Below, one piece after another: positions 21,822 to 31,265 of a stretch of 64,000 nucleotides of DNA; position 1 is the stretch's first letter, and each line of letters begins with the position of its first letter. Below the pieces are notes generated by a model. The model saw only the letters and a list, made by a program, of their open reading frames with translations. It was not told where the DNA came from and did no database searches. This DNA is from Ryuthela nishihirai (lineage: Eukaryota > Arthropoda > Arachnida > Araneae > Heptathelidae): the NCBI GenBank assembly GCA_038380435.1, contig JAWZYU010000762.1, positions 1-64,000 on the forward strand. Reading direction: 5' to 3'. Made by a program: the position numbers and the translations under genes.

Positions 21822-24800
21822 TTAAACTTTAAAAAGAAGGCCATCGCCAAGAAAATAGCAGAGAAACGGAGGCCGACACCACAGTTTGGTGAACTCCGTC
21901 TTACCTCTTCGGAAGTGTTCGACCCTCAGAAAGTTACGAACACTACCGGATACGCGGGCCTTGACATCCAAAAGGCCCGTCTTCGTCTTCTGGAACAAGG
22001 CCTTGTTCCTTGTCTTCCAAAGATGGTAGCGGACCTCGCTGGACACCAACAGGAACTGATTCCGGGCAGCCACTCGGACCGGCATGGGTGTCGAGTAGAG
22101 CGCCGTGGTCACTCCCGGTGTCGCGATGCCGAAGACGTCGCCGACATGTCGCCACATGGCCGCAGCAAGGAAGCAGCTGTACATCGCATGGGTGATGGTC
22201 TCCACCTCCCCGCAGTGAGGGCACCTGTCGTTTCGTATGTGACCGTAGCGATACAGGCGGTCCCGGACAGGGAGGACCTCGTTGGCGACTCGCCAATTGA
22301 AGTCCTGCCGGCTCTGCATCAGATGACGATCGGTCACATTACGCCAGGCCTCGTTCCAATCCAACTGCGGTTGCCTCCTCTGAACGCGAGGCTCAAAGGG
22401 GGGCAGGAGGCCGCGGTACAGGCTCCTTGTGGTACTCTGGAATAAATCAAAGTCAATAACATTATGTTTAATGCACTCTACGTTCCGAAGAACGTCACTA
22501 TAGAAACGGGTGGGTTTCTCAGACCTGGGGCCATTGAATACAAGATCCGGCGACAGGAACCTGAGAGAAAGCCCTAACCAGTATAACATAAAATTGGACA
22601 TGGAAGTACCGGAATCTAAAATCCTGACAACGGAAGAGATTGCCGCCGCGGCAAAATGGTGTTGGAGGTCCGGAATTCCCCATCCACCTGAGTCGATGGC
22701 CTGGGTCACTCCTTCTCTCTTCACCAACTCCTGTCCACCTCCCCAAAAGAAGGTGAACAGCAGTCTGGTCCACTGACGGACCACATGCCGCGGGACTGGC
22801 AGAACTTGTGCAGCATACGTGAGGCATGGCACGAGGACCTGTCGGACGACGTGGGCGCGAGCTCGGTAAGACAGGTCGCGCCCGGCCCACGTGGAAGCTA
22901 TGGCCTGAACTTTCAGAGTGCTAGTCCTCCAGTTCATCCACAGACTACGACCAAAGTAAACGCCGAGAACCTTTACCGGGTCACATGTCCATCGCAGGTC
23001 GTGGGGGGTTTCGGGGCAGCCCCTACTCCGCCCAAGCCACGAGGCGACGGTCTTCTCCTGGTTAAGCAGGGCGCCAGTGGCCCTGCAATAACTACCGACT
23101 TCCCTCAAGGCCCAGGTGAGGGAGTGTTGGTCGGCTAGGAGAAGTGTGACATCATCGGCATACATCACGCACTTCAGATCAACGGAGGAATTACCAGGGA
23201 CAGTGATGCCCCTGATGCGTTTGTTGCTCCGGATCTTCTGGCCGAGACACTCAATGACAAGAACAAACAAGAGGGGCGACAGGGGACATCCCTGCCGGAC
23301 CCCCCGGGCCACCTTGACCTCTTTGGAGAGAAACCCGTTGATTAGAACGGAACTGCAATCCTCAGTGTAGAACAACCGAACCCAACGGATGAAGTTGGGA
23401 CCGAAGCCGAAGGCACCCAAGCACGCAAACAGGAAGCCGTGATCCACTCGATCGAAAGCTTTGCTCTGATCGAGATTCACAAGACAGGCTGGAAGGTCCT
23501 TGGATTCGACGTAATCCAGTACGTCTCTAACCATGTGGAGAGAACTGGAGATGGAACGACCAGGGACCGCGCAGGTCTGGTCGGGACTCACCAGCTGGGA
23601 GAGTACACCCCCCAGTCGGTTACAAAAAACTTTGGTAAGGATCTTGTAATCGACGTTGAGGAGGGTGATGGGTCTCCAATAGGAGAGGTCGTCCCGCTTC
23701 GCATCATCCTTGCAAAGAAGCGTTACGACCCCCCCACGCTGGGAAGTGGACAGCAAACCTTCATCGAAGCAACGTTGGTAAACCTCAACCAGGAGAGGGC
23801 CCAGAGTGGGCCAAAACCTGCGGTAAAATTCGACCGGTAGTCCATCGTTACCGGGACTCTTACCGTTGCGGAGTTGTGAGAGAGCTTTGGTGCACTCCTG
23901 TAAATTAACAGGCTGCTCCAAAGTCGCGCTCACCTCGGGCTGGAGTCGAGGCAACAACTCGAAGAAAGAGTCCCATTCGCTGCGTTCAACGGTGCCTTCG
24001 GCAAACAAATCCTGATAAAAGTCGGCGGCATGGGCCAGCATGTCTTCAGTGCGACTAAGCCGCTGACCATCCCGGCCGACTAAGGAAACGAAACCTCTAT
24101 CATGACCATTGTCTCTCTCTCGCTTGAAGAAGTGGCGAGAGAATTTCTCCTCGGCTTCCAGGCGGTAGGCGCGTGACCTGACGCGGTATCCCTCCCGCTG
24201 CTTATCGAGTAAGCTCTGGATCTGGTTCCGTAGATTAACCATTTCCAACTGGATGGCCGGCACAGAGGAGTTTCCACGAGCCAAGATATTTAACGTCGAG
24301 TACAGCCGTGAAAGCTGCGCTCTCCGTTCCCTGGCCCGCTTCTTCCCCCACTGCTGGAAGAACTGCTGGAAAAGCACTTTGCACTCCTCCCACCACTCAG
24401 CATCGTGAGATGGACTCTGGGTGGCGGAGGTGAGAAGCTCGAGGAAATTCCTAGAAATTTCCTCATCCTCCAGGAGGGAGGTGTTAAGCTTCCATAAACC
24501 TGGACCTCTAGGCGAGCGAATAAAATCCCGTAAGGTTGTGAGCACCAGCTTGTGGTCACTGACGTGAACAGAAGCGGAGCCCACTGGGTATGCGTCACAA
24601 TTGACAACATGGGGGGCCAGGCCTCGTGGGACGTAGATCTGGTCTAGCCTACAGGACACTCCTCTTCCGGACCAAGTGACGCAAGCGTCGGTCGGATGGA
24701 GGGACCTGTAGGCATCAACCAAATCGAAGTCCCGGCAGAGCTCCTGCAGTTGCAGGGACCCATAAGTGCCGTTGGAGGACAGACCACCCGTCTTGTCAAT

Positions 24801-25271
24801 ACTGGGATCCATGATGCAATTCATGTCTCCCCCAAGGAAGGTATCGGAACTGGAAAAAAGGAACTCATCGAGCGACCTGAAAAAAGAAGTGCGATCGTGT
24901 GTGCCGTTAGGGGCATACACATTCACGAAGCGCAGTGGGTGGCCGTGGAGAGAGACGTCTACAGAAATGATTCTGCCATCCTGGTCTCTACGACTGCATA
25001 TGACAGAACCCTGAAAATTGGAACTAAAAATCACACCCACACCCCGGGCACGGTGCGTCCCGAAGCTCCAGCAGGAGCGACAACCAAACAGTCTCTCCAG
25101 CCGTTTGATTTCGCTCAACTGCGAAAAGTGGGTTTCCTGAAGGAAAAGAACATCAATCTGGAAGTGACGCATCAAAGAAAAAACAATGTCCTGCTTCTCT
25201 GAAAGGAGGAATCCCTGAACATTCAGAGTCGCGAGGGCTAACTTGCAAAGTGCCATTGTCGACCCAAGCAA
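21822..25271 (-). CDS. Element A ORF2: APE endonuclease / reverse transcriptase
   Basis: 1149 residues, complete. Endonuclease (1-250): N17 in TLNVQG, E46 in LQETH, Y119, GGDMN at 147-151, and S238-D239-H240. It nicks the target. Reverse transcriptase (about 460-720): GKSPGNDGLPVEFYR, motif A LDQSKAFD with D601, RQGCPLSPLLF at 659-669, and YADD at 704-707; it copies element RNA from the nick. The C-terminal CCHC knuckle (C1017, C1020, H1028, C1033; CX2CX7HX4C) is the L1-group nucleic-acid-binding motif. All catalytic residues are present. Met6 is an alternative start. Opposite-strand frames are shadows. Confidence 0.92.
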   Translation of the reverse strand: MLGSTMALCKLALATLNVQGFLLSEKQDIVFSLMRHFQIDVLFLQETHFSQLSEIKRLERLFGCRSCWSFGTHRARGVGVIFSSNFQGSVICSRRDQDGRIISVDVSLHGHPLRFVNVYAPNGTHDRTSFFRSLDEFLFSSSDTFLGGDMNCIMDPSIDKTGGLSSNGTYGSLQLQELCRDFDLVDAYRSLHPTDACVTWSGRGVSCRLDQIYVPRGLAPHVVNCDAYPVGSASVHVSDHKLVLTTLRDFIRSPRGPGLWKLNTSLLEDEEISRNFLELLTSATQSPSHDAEWWEECKVLFQQFFQQWGKKRARERRAQLSRLYSTLNILARGNSSVPAIQLEMVNLRNQIQSLLDKQREGYRVRSRAYRLEAEEKFSRHFFKRERDNGHDRGFVSLVGRDGQRLSRTEDMLAHAADFYQDLFAEGTVERSEWDSFFELLPRLQPEVSATLEQPVNLQECTKALSQLRNGKSPGNDGLPVEFYRRFWPTLGPLLVEVYQRCFDEGLLSTSQRGGVVTLLCKDDAKRDDLSYWRPITLLNVDYKILTKVFCNRLGGVLSQLVSPDQTCAVPGRSISSSLHMVRDVLDYVESKDLPACLVNLDQSKAFDRVDHGFLFACLGAFGFGPNFIRWVRLFYTEDCSSVLINGFLSKEVKVARGVRQGCPLSPLLFVLVIECLGQKIRSNKRIRGITVPGNSSVDLKCVMYADDVTLLLADQHSLTWALREVGSYCRATGALLNQEKTVASWLGRSRGCPETPHDLRWTCDPVKVLGVYFGRSLWMNWRTSTLKVQAIASTWAGRDLSYRARAHVVRQVLVPCLTYAAQVLPVPRHVVRQWTRLLFTFFWGGGQELVKREGVTQAIDSGGWGIPDLQHHFAAAAISSVVRILDSGTSMSNFMLYWLGLSLRFLSPDLVFNGPRSEKPTRFYSDVLRNVECIKHNVIDFDLFQSTTRSLYRGLLPPFEPRVQRRQPQLDWNEAWRNVTDRHLMQSRQDFNWRVANEVLPVRDRLYRYGHIRNDRCPHCGEVETITHAMYSCFLAAAMWRHVGDVFGIATPGVTTALYSTPMPVRVAARNQFLLVSSEVRYHLWKTRNKALFQKTKTGLLDVKARVSGSVRNFLRVEHFRRGKTEFTKLWCRPPFLCYFLGDGLLFKV

Positions 25272-25348
25272 AGGGAAAAAGGAGAACGGAGGAAAGAACC
25301 TCGGAAAACTACGACGAAGAGAAAACCACCAAAAGAACTACTAACTGC

Positions 25349-26665
25349 TTACTTACCCTTCTTCTGCTTCTTCTTCCTACTGCGGCTCCTGCTGCCCTTA
25401 CTGGAAGAAGGGCTGGCGTCGTCGCGTCTTCTGACGAACAGGGATGCCGCCTGCGATACCCCACGTGGAATGTGTGGGGCCTGGGTCTCCATGACCTCTT
25501 CCTCGGCGTCGCTGACCTCCGACGTTTCCGAGAGGGGGACGTCCGCGGAGCAGGTGCTGTCCTCCATCTGTGGCTCCAACTCGTCGCCGCTCTCTACACT
25601 GGGGATAAGAATGCCCCCATCCGACCCTGGGTCCGACTCGACAGACGACTCGCCGCAAGGGGGAGCCGCCTGAGAGGAGGGCCCAGAAGTGGTGGAGGAG
25701 GTGGGTTCGTCCACTGTTCCATCCTCCTGAGGTGTGGACGCAGCTGACTCAGTTGCAGCTACGCTCTTCCCCGAGGCAGTGGAAGCAGCTTTCTTGCCCC
25801 CCTTCTTACCCTTCTTCGCCTTGGGGACTACGGCGGTCCACTCGCCGCTGCCAGACGACACCTCTGGCTCGGCGGGAGTTTCCTCCGCAGCCTCCTTGGC
25901 CTTCTCCAGCGGCGCCTCCTTGGCCGGGTCTTCTACAGCGTCCGTCGCCGACTCTCCTGACGTCTCGGTAGCCTCCGTCGACGGCTCCTTCCCACCAGCA
26001 GCGTTGGCGTAGGAGCGCTTCGGGCAAGCTGACCGGAGGTGTTCCCCTCCGCAGATGCCGCACGGTGAAGTGCACTTCCCGGCGGTGTGGCCCCTCAAAT
26101 GGCAGTTGCCACACACAGCCTGAGTGCATTCAGCCACCAGGTGCTCGGTCGAACCACACCGGCGGCAAGCTCTGGCCATCCCGGAGTAATTCACCATTAA
26201 CCGGAAAGAGCCCGCCTGAATAAAATTTGGCACAGGCTGGCTCATCTCCATTGTTACGCACCGGTTTCCAGTTTCCCAACTGGAAGCAGGGTAGCACTCA
26301 CGAACAACTCGTACAATCTTGCCGTATCTAGACAAACAACTACTCACCACAGTGTCGTCCATTTCATATGGAACGTTCTTCACAACCAAGATCTTCTCCT
26401 TGGAGTCAAGGGCCTTCGTGCCGACCCTCTTCCCTTTGAAGGAGAAACCTAGACCAATCAGCTTCTGATGAATCTCTTTGCTGCGCACAGTCACTATGAA
26501 ACGTCCAGGTCCAAAACTGGAGAGACAGTTGCCACAGTTCTCTCCAAACGCCGTTTCCAGTTCCTTGATGACCTCTCCAGCAGTTGCAGTGTCGTCGCTA
26601 ATTGTGAGCGACACCGATAGATGGCGCCTCAGAACGCCCGTCATCCTGAAAGAAAGATCAGACAC
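25349..26665 (-). CDS. Element A ORF1: zinc-knuckle RNA-binding protein
   Basis: 438 residues. An RRM-like segment (about 90-160, ILVVKNVP...) precedes three CCHC knuckles: C167-C170-H175-C180, C185-C188-H193-C198, and C202-C205-H209-C214 with a shortened loop. Then comes a long Ala/Glu/Ser/Thr-rich, disordered tail ending in SRSRKKKQKKGK, a likely nuclear-localisation or RNA-binding patch. In related elements ORF1 coats the element RNA. It ends 77 bases before ORF2. The knuckle region aligns with LINE-2 ORF1, where knuckle 1 is broken. Start: first Met after a T-rich leader ending CTTTCAGG. Confidence 0.9.
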   Translation of the reverse strand: MSDLSFRMTGVLRRHLSVSLTISDDTATAGEVIKELETAFGENCGNCLSSFGPGRFIVTVRSKEIHQKLIGLGFSFKGKRVGTKALDSKEKILVVKNVPYEMDDTVVSSCLSRYGKIVRVVRECYPASSWETGNRCVTMEMSQPVPNFIQAGSFRLMVNYSGMARACRRCGSTEHLVAECTQAVCGNCHLRGHTAGKCTSPCGICGGEHLRSACPKRSYANAAGGKEPSTEATETSGESATDAVEDPAKEAPLEKAKEAAEETPAEPEVSSGSGEWTAVVPKAKKGKKGGKKAASTASGKSVAATESAASTPQEDGTVDEPTSSTTSGPSSQAAPPCGESSVESDPGSDGGILIPSVESGDELEPQMEDSTCSADVPLSETSEVSDAEEEVMETQAPHIPRGVSQAASLFVRRRDDASPSSSKGSRSRSRKKKQKKGK

Positions 26666-26880
26666 AAAAACACAATAATATTAAAACTACTACAAAGAAA
26701 TACCTGGTGTCAGCACGCAGGAACAGCAACCGGAAGTGAAGCTAAGTGCAGTCTCATGCACTGGCACACCGCCGGTAGCAGGCAACGCTAGATCCGTCCA
26801 ACCAGCGATCGAGCACCTTGATGCGAGCGTCGCCCGTTAAACGAAAAAAGCAAAACTAGACTTAGTGCAGTACCAACTCT

Positions 26881-26916
26881 CAATAAGGGCAGGTCATGCA
26901 CACGGATCCCTTATTG
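26881..26916 (-). other. Hairpin at the 5' end of element A
   Basis: A perfect 9-bp inverted repeat, CAATAAGGG and CCCTTATTG, with an 18-base loop. It lies 6 bases inside the element from the U2 junction, so it would form at or near the 5' end of the element RNA. Confidence 0.8.
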
Positions 26917-26922
26917 AACTCC

Positions 26923-26965
26923 CAGATACTACACTTTGATCTTAGCCAAAAGGCCGAGAAGCGAT
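26923..26965 (-). ncRNA. U2: U2 snRNA gene, 5' part (bases 1-43)
   Basis: Minus strand from 26965: ATCGCTTCTCGGCCTTTTGG and onward is the canonical, invariant U2 5' end, through the branch-point-recognition segment GTAGTA (bases 33-38) to ATCTG at 39-43. Then element A begins. The 5' part has no visible mutation. Alone it lacks the Sm site and stems II-IV and cannot make a snRNP. Confidence 0.95.
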
Positions 26966-27002
26966 AAACAGTATTCTTTTTAAATTATTAATAATTTTCA
27001 TA

Positions 27003-27025
27003 ATCAGAAATTCATACACGGTAAT
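27003..27025 (-). promoter_or_regulatory. Probable proximal sequence element (PSE) of the U2 gene
   Basis: The minus-strand sequence TTACCGTGTATGAATTTCTG lies at -38 to -60 from the U2 start. It resembles the vertebrate-type snRNA PSE (ACCGTGA...TGAAAG), with the expected spacing and no TATA box. It would load SNAPc and Pol II. The match is by eye only; no upstream octamer was found. Confidence 0.5.
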
Positions 27026-27029
27026 TCGC

Positions 27030-27356
27030 GCGTAAGAATCCAAAAGTCCGTAGGCGAAGTCGCGGTAAAGTTGTTAGCGTGTGCGTTAAATCAGTCTGTT
27101 CTCCTGAACGGTTAGTCGACTTTATCCCACACAGAGACCGACATATTTTTTAAGCCTCCATTCCCACCCTCGAGCGAACAACACGGGCCCGGCTGTCCGT
27201 CCGTCCGTCCAATAGCATCACTGATCACCGCGGACCGCACCTCTCGAGCCGACAAGTGGTGCCATCTATGGGTAGAGCGAAGGGACTAAGCGCATATGTA
27301 GATTGGGAGGTTGTAGGCCGTGAGGAGCAATTAGACTTTCCTGCTTCACCATATAT
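27030..27356. other. U2 upstream flank
   Basis: More GC-rich than its surroundings, with a short (CCGT)n run at 27198-27212. No gene or recognisable distal element. Confidence 0.4.
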
Positions 27357-28060
27357 TTATTCACCATATTTTTTCGGAGAAAATAAAGGACAAATCACAA
27401 ATTGTTTCATAATGAAAAAAACAACAGTTTGCATTTATTATAAAATATAAGCATATAATAGCATTTTAAGCAATCATAATTTGGAAATTTTTCACAAGAA
27501 TGAACTTTTCTTAACCCTTTCAAGTGTCTAGCCTGAAAAACAGGTTTACATCCAGAGGCCAAATTTAACTTTAGAACTTTTTTCCCAAATAATTAGTGAA
27601 AGGAATTATGGCATGTTATATGCCAAATTAATCAACATTTAAATCAGGATTTTTTCAAAATAAAATATTTAACAAAAAAGACCATATCTTTCATTTTAAT
27701 AGGACTTTTTTAGTCATGTAGTAAAAAAATGCATCTTGCAACACAAATAAAAATTTATAAAAAAAAAGAACTAATAGAAATGATTTCTAAATAAAAAAAA
27801 AAATTCTTGTTTAAAGAAAACATTTCTTCCTTTCTTTCCACCTTTAAAAAAAAATACAGTGCATATGAAAATCTTTAAGTATTCATTTGATTTTTTTTAA
27901 TTTAAACACATTTTTAATTATATAAATGTTACTTATCTCGTATAAAAGTGTAAGTTAAAATAGAGTGGCGGCATGAGAAATAACTGAACTCCTAAAATTA
28001 GTGCTGCCAGCCTGTAAATACGGGTTAATAGTAAAGTAGCAAAAACACCGAGATGACGTC
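27357..28060 (-). repeat. AT-rich repeats ending in a K-type terminus
   Basis: 27357-27505 matches 9702-9905. 27840-28061 is the inverse of 31170-30770 and ends with TGACGTCA at 28054-28061. The long AT-rich middle (27510-27840) has no open frame. Confidence 0.55.
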
Positions 28061-28331
28061 AGTACGTTGAAGTTTTAAAAAAATATATATATATAACTTT
28101 TATATATTTATTTTTTTAAAACCAAACCGGTCGGTTTTATTTTGAAAAAAAGAAAAATTAGTTCTTACGCTGAAAATCTTCCTTAGTATTTCCATAATAG
28201 TTAATATCAAAAATTATCAGCCCAAGTTTTTTTTAGGTCTCCTTAAAGTCTTTACATGCACATAGCAATAAAAACAACACTGAGGAGAAAGGAAACAAAT
28301 TGTAAATCCGTGCCTAGCATAATACATATGC

Positions 28332-28437
28332 AGCGGCGGGGGTGGCTTAGTCGGTAGCGAGCCAGGCTCGTAATCTGTAGTTCCCAGGTTCGAGTCCCAG
28401 CTGGGTCAGCGTTGAGATTTATCTCCGCAAAAATTCG
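28332..28437 (+). repeat. S1 SINE head fragment
   Basis: tRNA-like head only: box A (ggcttagtcggtagcga) and box B GGTTCGAGTCCC, ending after 'gagatttatctccgcaaaa'. It joins B-block sequence in the minus orientation. Confidence 0.75.
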
Positions 28438-28439
28438 AG

Positions 28440-29225
28440 GAGTCATTTCAAACCCTAAACATTTAACCTCTAATGATTATTTTATTTCCCAATTCAAAGA
28501 GGCTTAACGTGTTAGGGAAAAGAGTGAAAATATCTTCATAAATATAATAAAGGAATAAAAAAACACCCCCTCAAGCAGCTGCTTGCAACAGCGATCTGAT
28601 AGGAGCCTGTCAGTTTCTCCGCCATAGTCGAAGGTCTGTGAGGATGGTGACCCCTTTGATCACCTTTAATACGCCACAGAGAAGATATGCGTTTGGTTGG
28701 GTTGTTTTATCTCTGACCGGTAGTTATTCGCACACAAGGGGCTAAATGGCGACGTCATAAAGAACCAGAGGGATCAGTTTAGGTTGCGGGAAGGTGACCG
28801 AATGTTATGAGACAGATGAAAAAATAGGAGATTGGTTCCAGACGTGAAAAAAAACAACATACCCCCTCAAGCAGCTGCTTCCCACAGAGATCTGACAGGA
28901 AGCTGTCAGTTTATATGCCATAATAGAACGTCTGTGAGGATGGCAGGACCTCAGCACAAAAACGACACATACGTCCATGCCTTACCCGGGACTCGAACCC
29001 AGGTCCCTTAGACGTGAAAACCGAATACAAATGAGTTGTTTTCAAACAAGTGATATCAAAATCTTGAAGTCTTTATTTCATTTTTATTAATTTTAAGACA
29101 TTTTTAATTTTATAAACTTAAAAGTTTTCAAATTAAAACCGACCGGTTTGGTTTTAAACAAAATAAATATATAAAGAATTCTTAAATATTTTTTAGTTTT
29201 TTTTTTTACCTTTGTCGTGTTTTTT
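28440..29225 (-). repeat. B-block fragment, inverted, with S2 and S1 pieces
   Basis: Minus-strand copy of the 33780-34600 part of the B-block. It includes an S2 tail (28564-28655), the S1-tail variant (28695-28830) and an S2 copy lacking box A (28860-29012). Confidence 0.65.
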
Positions 29226-29227
29226 AA

Positions 29228-29404
29228 CTCTGTAGTTCCCAGGTTCGAGTCCCAGCTGGGTCAGCGTGAGATTTATCTCTGCAAAATTCTCCGCCGTGCT
29301 CACGGTCAGTAGGGGACACCGGTGGGCTTGGAAAGACCGCCGTCCTTCGGATGGGGCGTTAAGCCTTGGCCCCGTGTGTGGGAGAGCCATACCCTGTGCA
29401 CGTG
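29228..29404 (+). repeat. S1 SINE, head-truncated and 3'-truncated
   Basis: Starts at 'ctgtagttcccaggttcgag', runs through the conserved ccgtccttcggatgg segment and stops at 'gtgcacgt', where a K element begins. Confidence 0.75.
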
Positions 29405-30840
29405 CGCCATAATAATAATAAATTGGAGAAAACACAGAGGTGACGTCAGCAACGCGGTTTCGGTTACTTCCCAGCATAATTTCTATAATGTGAAGAGGAA
29501 AAGTATTTTCAGTGTCTCCTGAAAGCCATACAACAAAACTATATTGTGAAATCACACTTTATTATTCAGTTCAATACATTTTCCAAACATATTTTCTCCT
29601 GAGGTCACTCACAATACCTGTCTGATGGACGAAATAAAAGGTGACATTGGCATAATACCTTAGTAGCAAAATATCTTATTCGATATCTTTTGCATTAGAT
29701 ATCTCTCACACCTGTACGACCTACGTGTAATATCGAATATAAAAAACGTTGGTTGCCGTAATATATAAATGAAGAACGCTGGAATATTTAACACGCAAAA
29801 AAAACAAACATTAAACGCAAAGTTGACATGAAACCTCAAATCACGTTCCGATTTCAGTTTTACTCTTAATAATTAGTGTATTGCACCGGATAATTATTTT
29901 CCATCTTGGCATTTGTAAAATTATCTTATCGTTCTTAACTTTAAAAACGCAAATAACGTAGTTCAAAAATAGGCCATTTCCATGGCTACAATTAATGGGA
30001 ACCCTATTTCGTGTCAACACAAATATTTCGTACTCAATTCCTATTTATAGAAATATAATTGCAATTCTTTATTTCATCTCTCAATAAATAAGTTTTACCC
30101 CACCATTCACTATAGAACGAAATATTTATTCACCATAATCATAATTTTTAAACACTACAAACGTTCGGAAAAAGGGTTAAGGTGCGATGCCAATCCATTC
30201 CTATTTTTCTATCTTATTACACCACGACGTGCACATAAGTGTTAATTTTCCTTTCTGGGCCAAAAGAATAATATTAATCTTGAGATTACTCGCAAAAACC
30301 AAATTTTTTAGCGAAAATGACTTTTCAAAAACCGGAATTTCCAAAGCTTTAACGGTTGGTAAACGTACGTAAAGCCCTTCCACATCGCAGTACATCACTA
30401 AAATCTGAACCAAAATATATAAAATAAAAGAATGGTTACTTCCTCCGTAGATCATACGAGGGCGAGAAAAAAAAAATCCAGTGGAACTACTCAAAAAAGC
30501 TTGCAATGCGAAACTCAAAGTATGCGACTTCCATCTTTTACTACGGCTTTTTATTTATACTTCTCCGAAACTTTATATAACCATTTTTCTTCTCTGTAGG
30601 TAGAAAAATAAAAATGCATCTTACGTATCTGAGATGATCGAAACATAATATAAAAATATACCTTAAATAGGAACATTGTTACGATTAAGAAAAGCATTTT
30701 TAAAACTTCAACGTGGCTGTAATATATATTATGCAAAATCTACTGGCAACACAACGAAACAGTACTCCTGACGTCATCTCTGTGTTTTTGCTCTTTATTA
30801 TTAACCAGTATTCACAGGCAGCACTAATTTTACGAGTTCA
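29405..30840 (+). mobile_element. K-family element, about 1.4 kb, with imperfect terminal inverted repeats
   Basis: Left end AAAACACAGAG-G-TGACGTCAG (29430-29449). The right end, read inverted, is AAAACACAGAG-A-TGACGTCAG (to 30768). Similarity between the ends continues inward (a gcataat..ctataat segment on each side). No transposase. Other copies: 37285-38400, 48121-49165, inverted 50545-49440, plus isolated ends. It looks like a non-autonomous DNA transposon; superfamily unknown. Confidence 0.6.
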
Positions 30841-30910
30841 CTTATTTCTCATGCCGTCACTCTATTTTAACTTACATTTTTATACGAGATAAGTAATAAT
30901 AATAAAAATA

Positions 30911-31063
30911 CCCCCTCAAGCAGCTGCTTGCCACAGAGGTCTGACAGGATGGCAGGACCTCAGCAGAAAAACAACACATACAACCATGCCTTATCCGGGG
31001 CTCAGAACCCAGGTCCCTCAGATCAGTAGCCAAGCGCGCTAACCACTCGGCCATGGGACGGCT
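30911..31063 (-). repeat. S2 SINE, full, with empty-site comparison
   Basis: Minus strand: head CCATGGCCGAGTGGTTAGCG near 31060, box B at about 31005, palindrome CAAGCAGCTGCTTG at 30917-30930. Flanked by ATAAGTAA on both sides (30887 and 31064). The same locus without the SINE is at 38485 and, inverted, near 49355. Part of the body is deleted relative to 39026-39218. Confidence 0.8.
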
Positions 31064-31265
31064 ATAAGTAACATTTATATAATTAAAAATGTATTTAAAT
31101 TAATAAAAATCAAATGAATATTTAAAGATTTTCATATCTATTTTTTTCATATGCACTGTATTTTTTTTTAAAGGTTTATTTTTTTACACGGTTTTCTCGG
31201 GAATTGGGTGCATTGAATTAGATTATTCCTATTGTTTATTAAGAAGGATTTATTTATTTTTTTTA

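Larger units (their letters stand above)
21554..26922 (-). mobile_element. Element A: intact U2-specific non-LTR retrotransposon (Tx1/Keno type)
   Basis: 5369 bp on the minus strand: 5' UTR (26922-26666), ORF1, 77-base spacer, ORF2, 3' UTR (21821-21554). The 5' side is U2 bases 1-43 and the 3' side restarts at base 39, so the target duplication is ATCTG. Both ORFs are uninterrupted, so it is young or still active. APE endonuclease, L1-group RT and C-terminal CCHC, zinc-knuckle ORF1 and the U2 site together match Keno, a Tx1-clade family described from fish U2 genes. Lineage assignment is from motifs and target only. No poly(A) tail: it ends ...AACAAAAAAC. Confidence 0.85.

Noticed and set aside
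21552..22445. 297-codon open frame on the plus strand
   Set aside because: Antisense to the intact ORF2 of element A; no recognisable domain, and similar long antisense frames line the whole ORF2.
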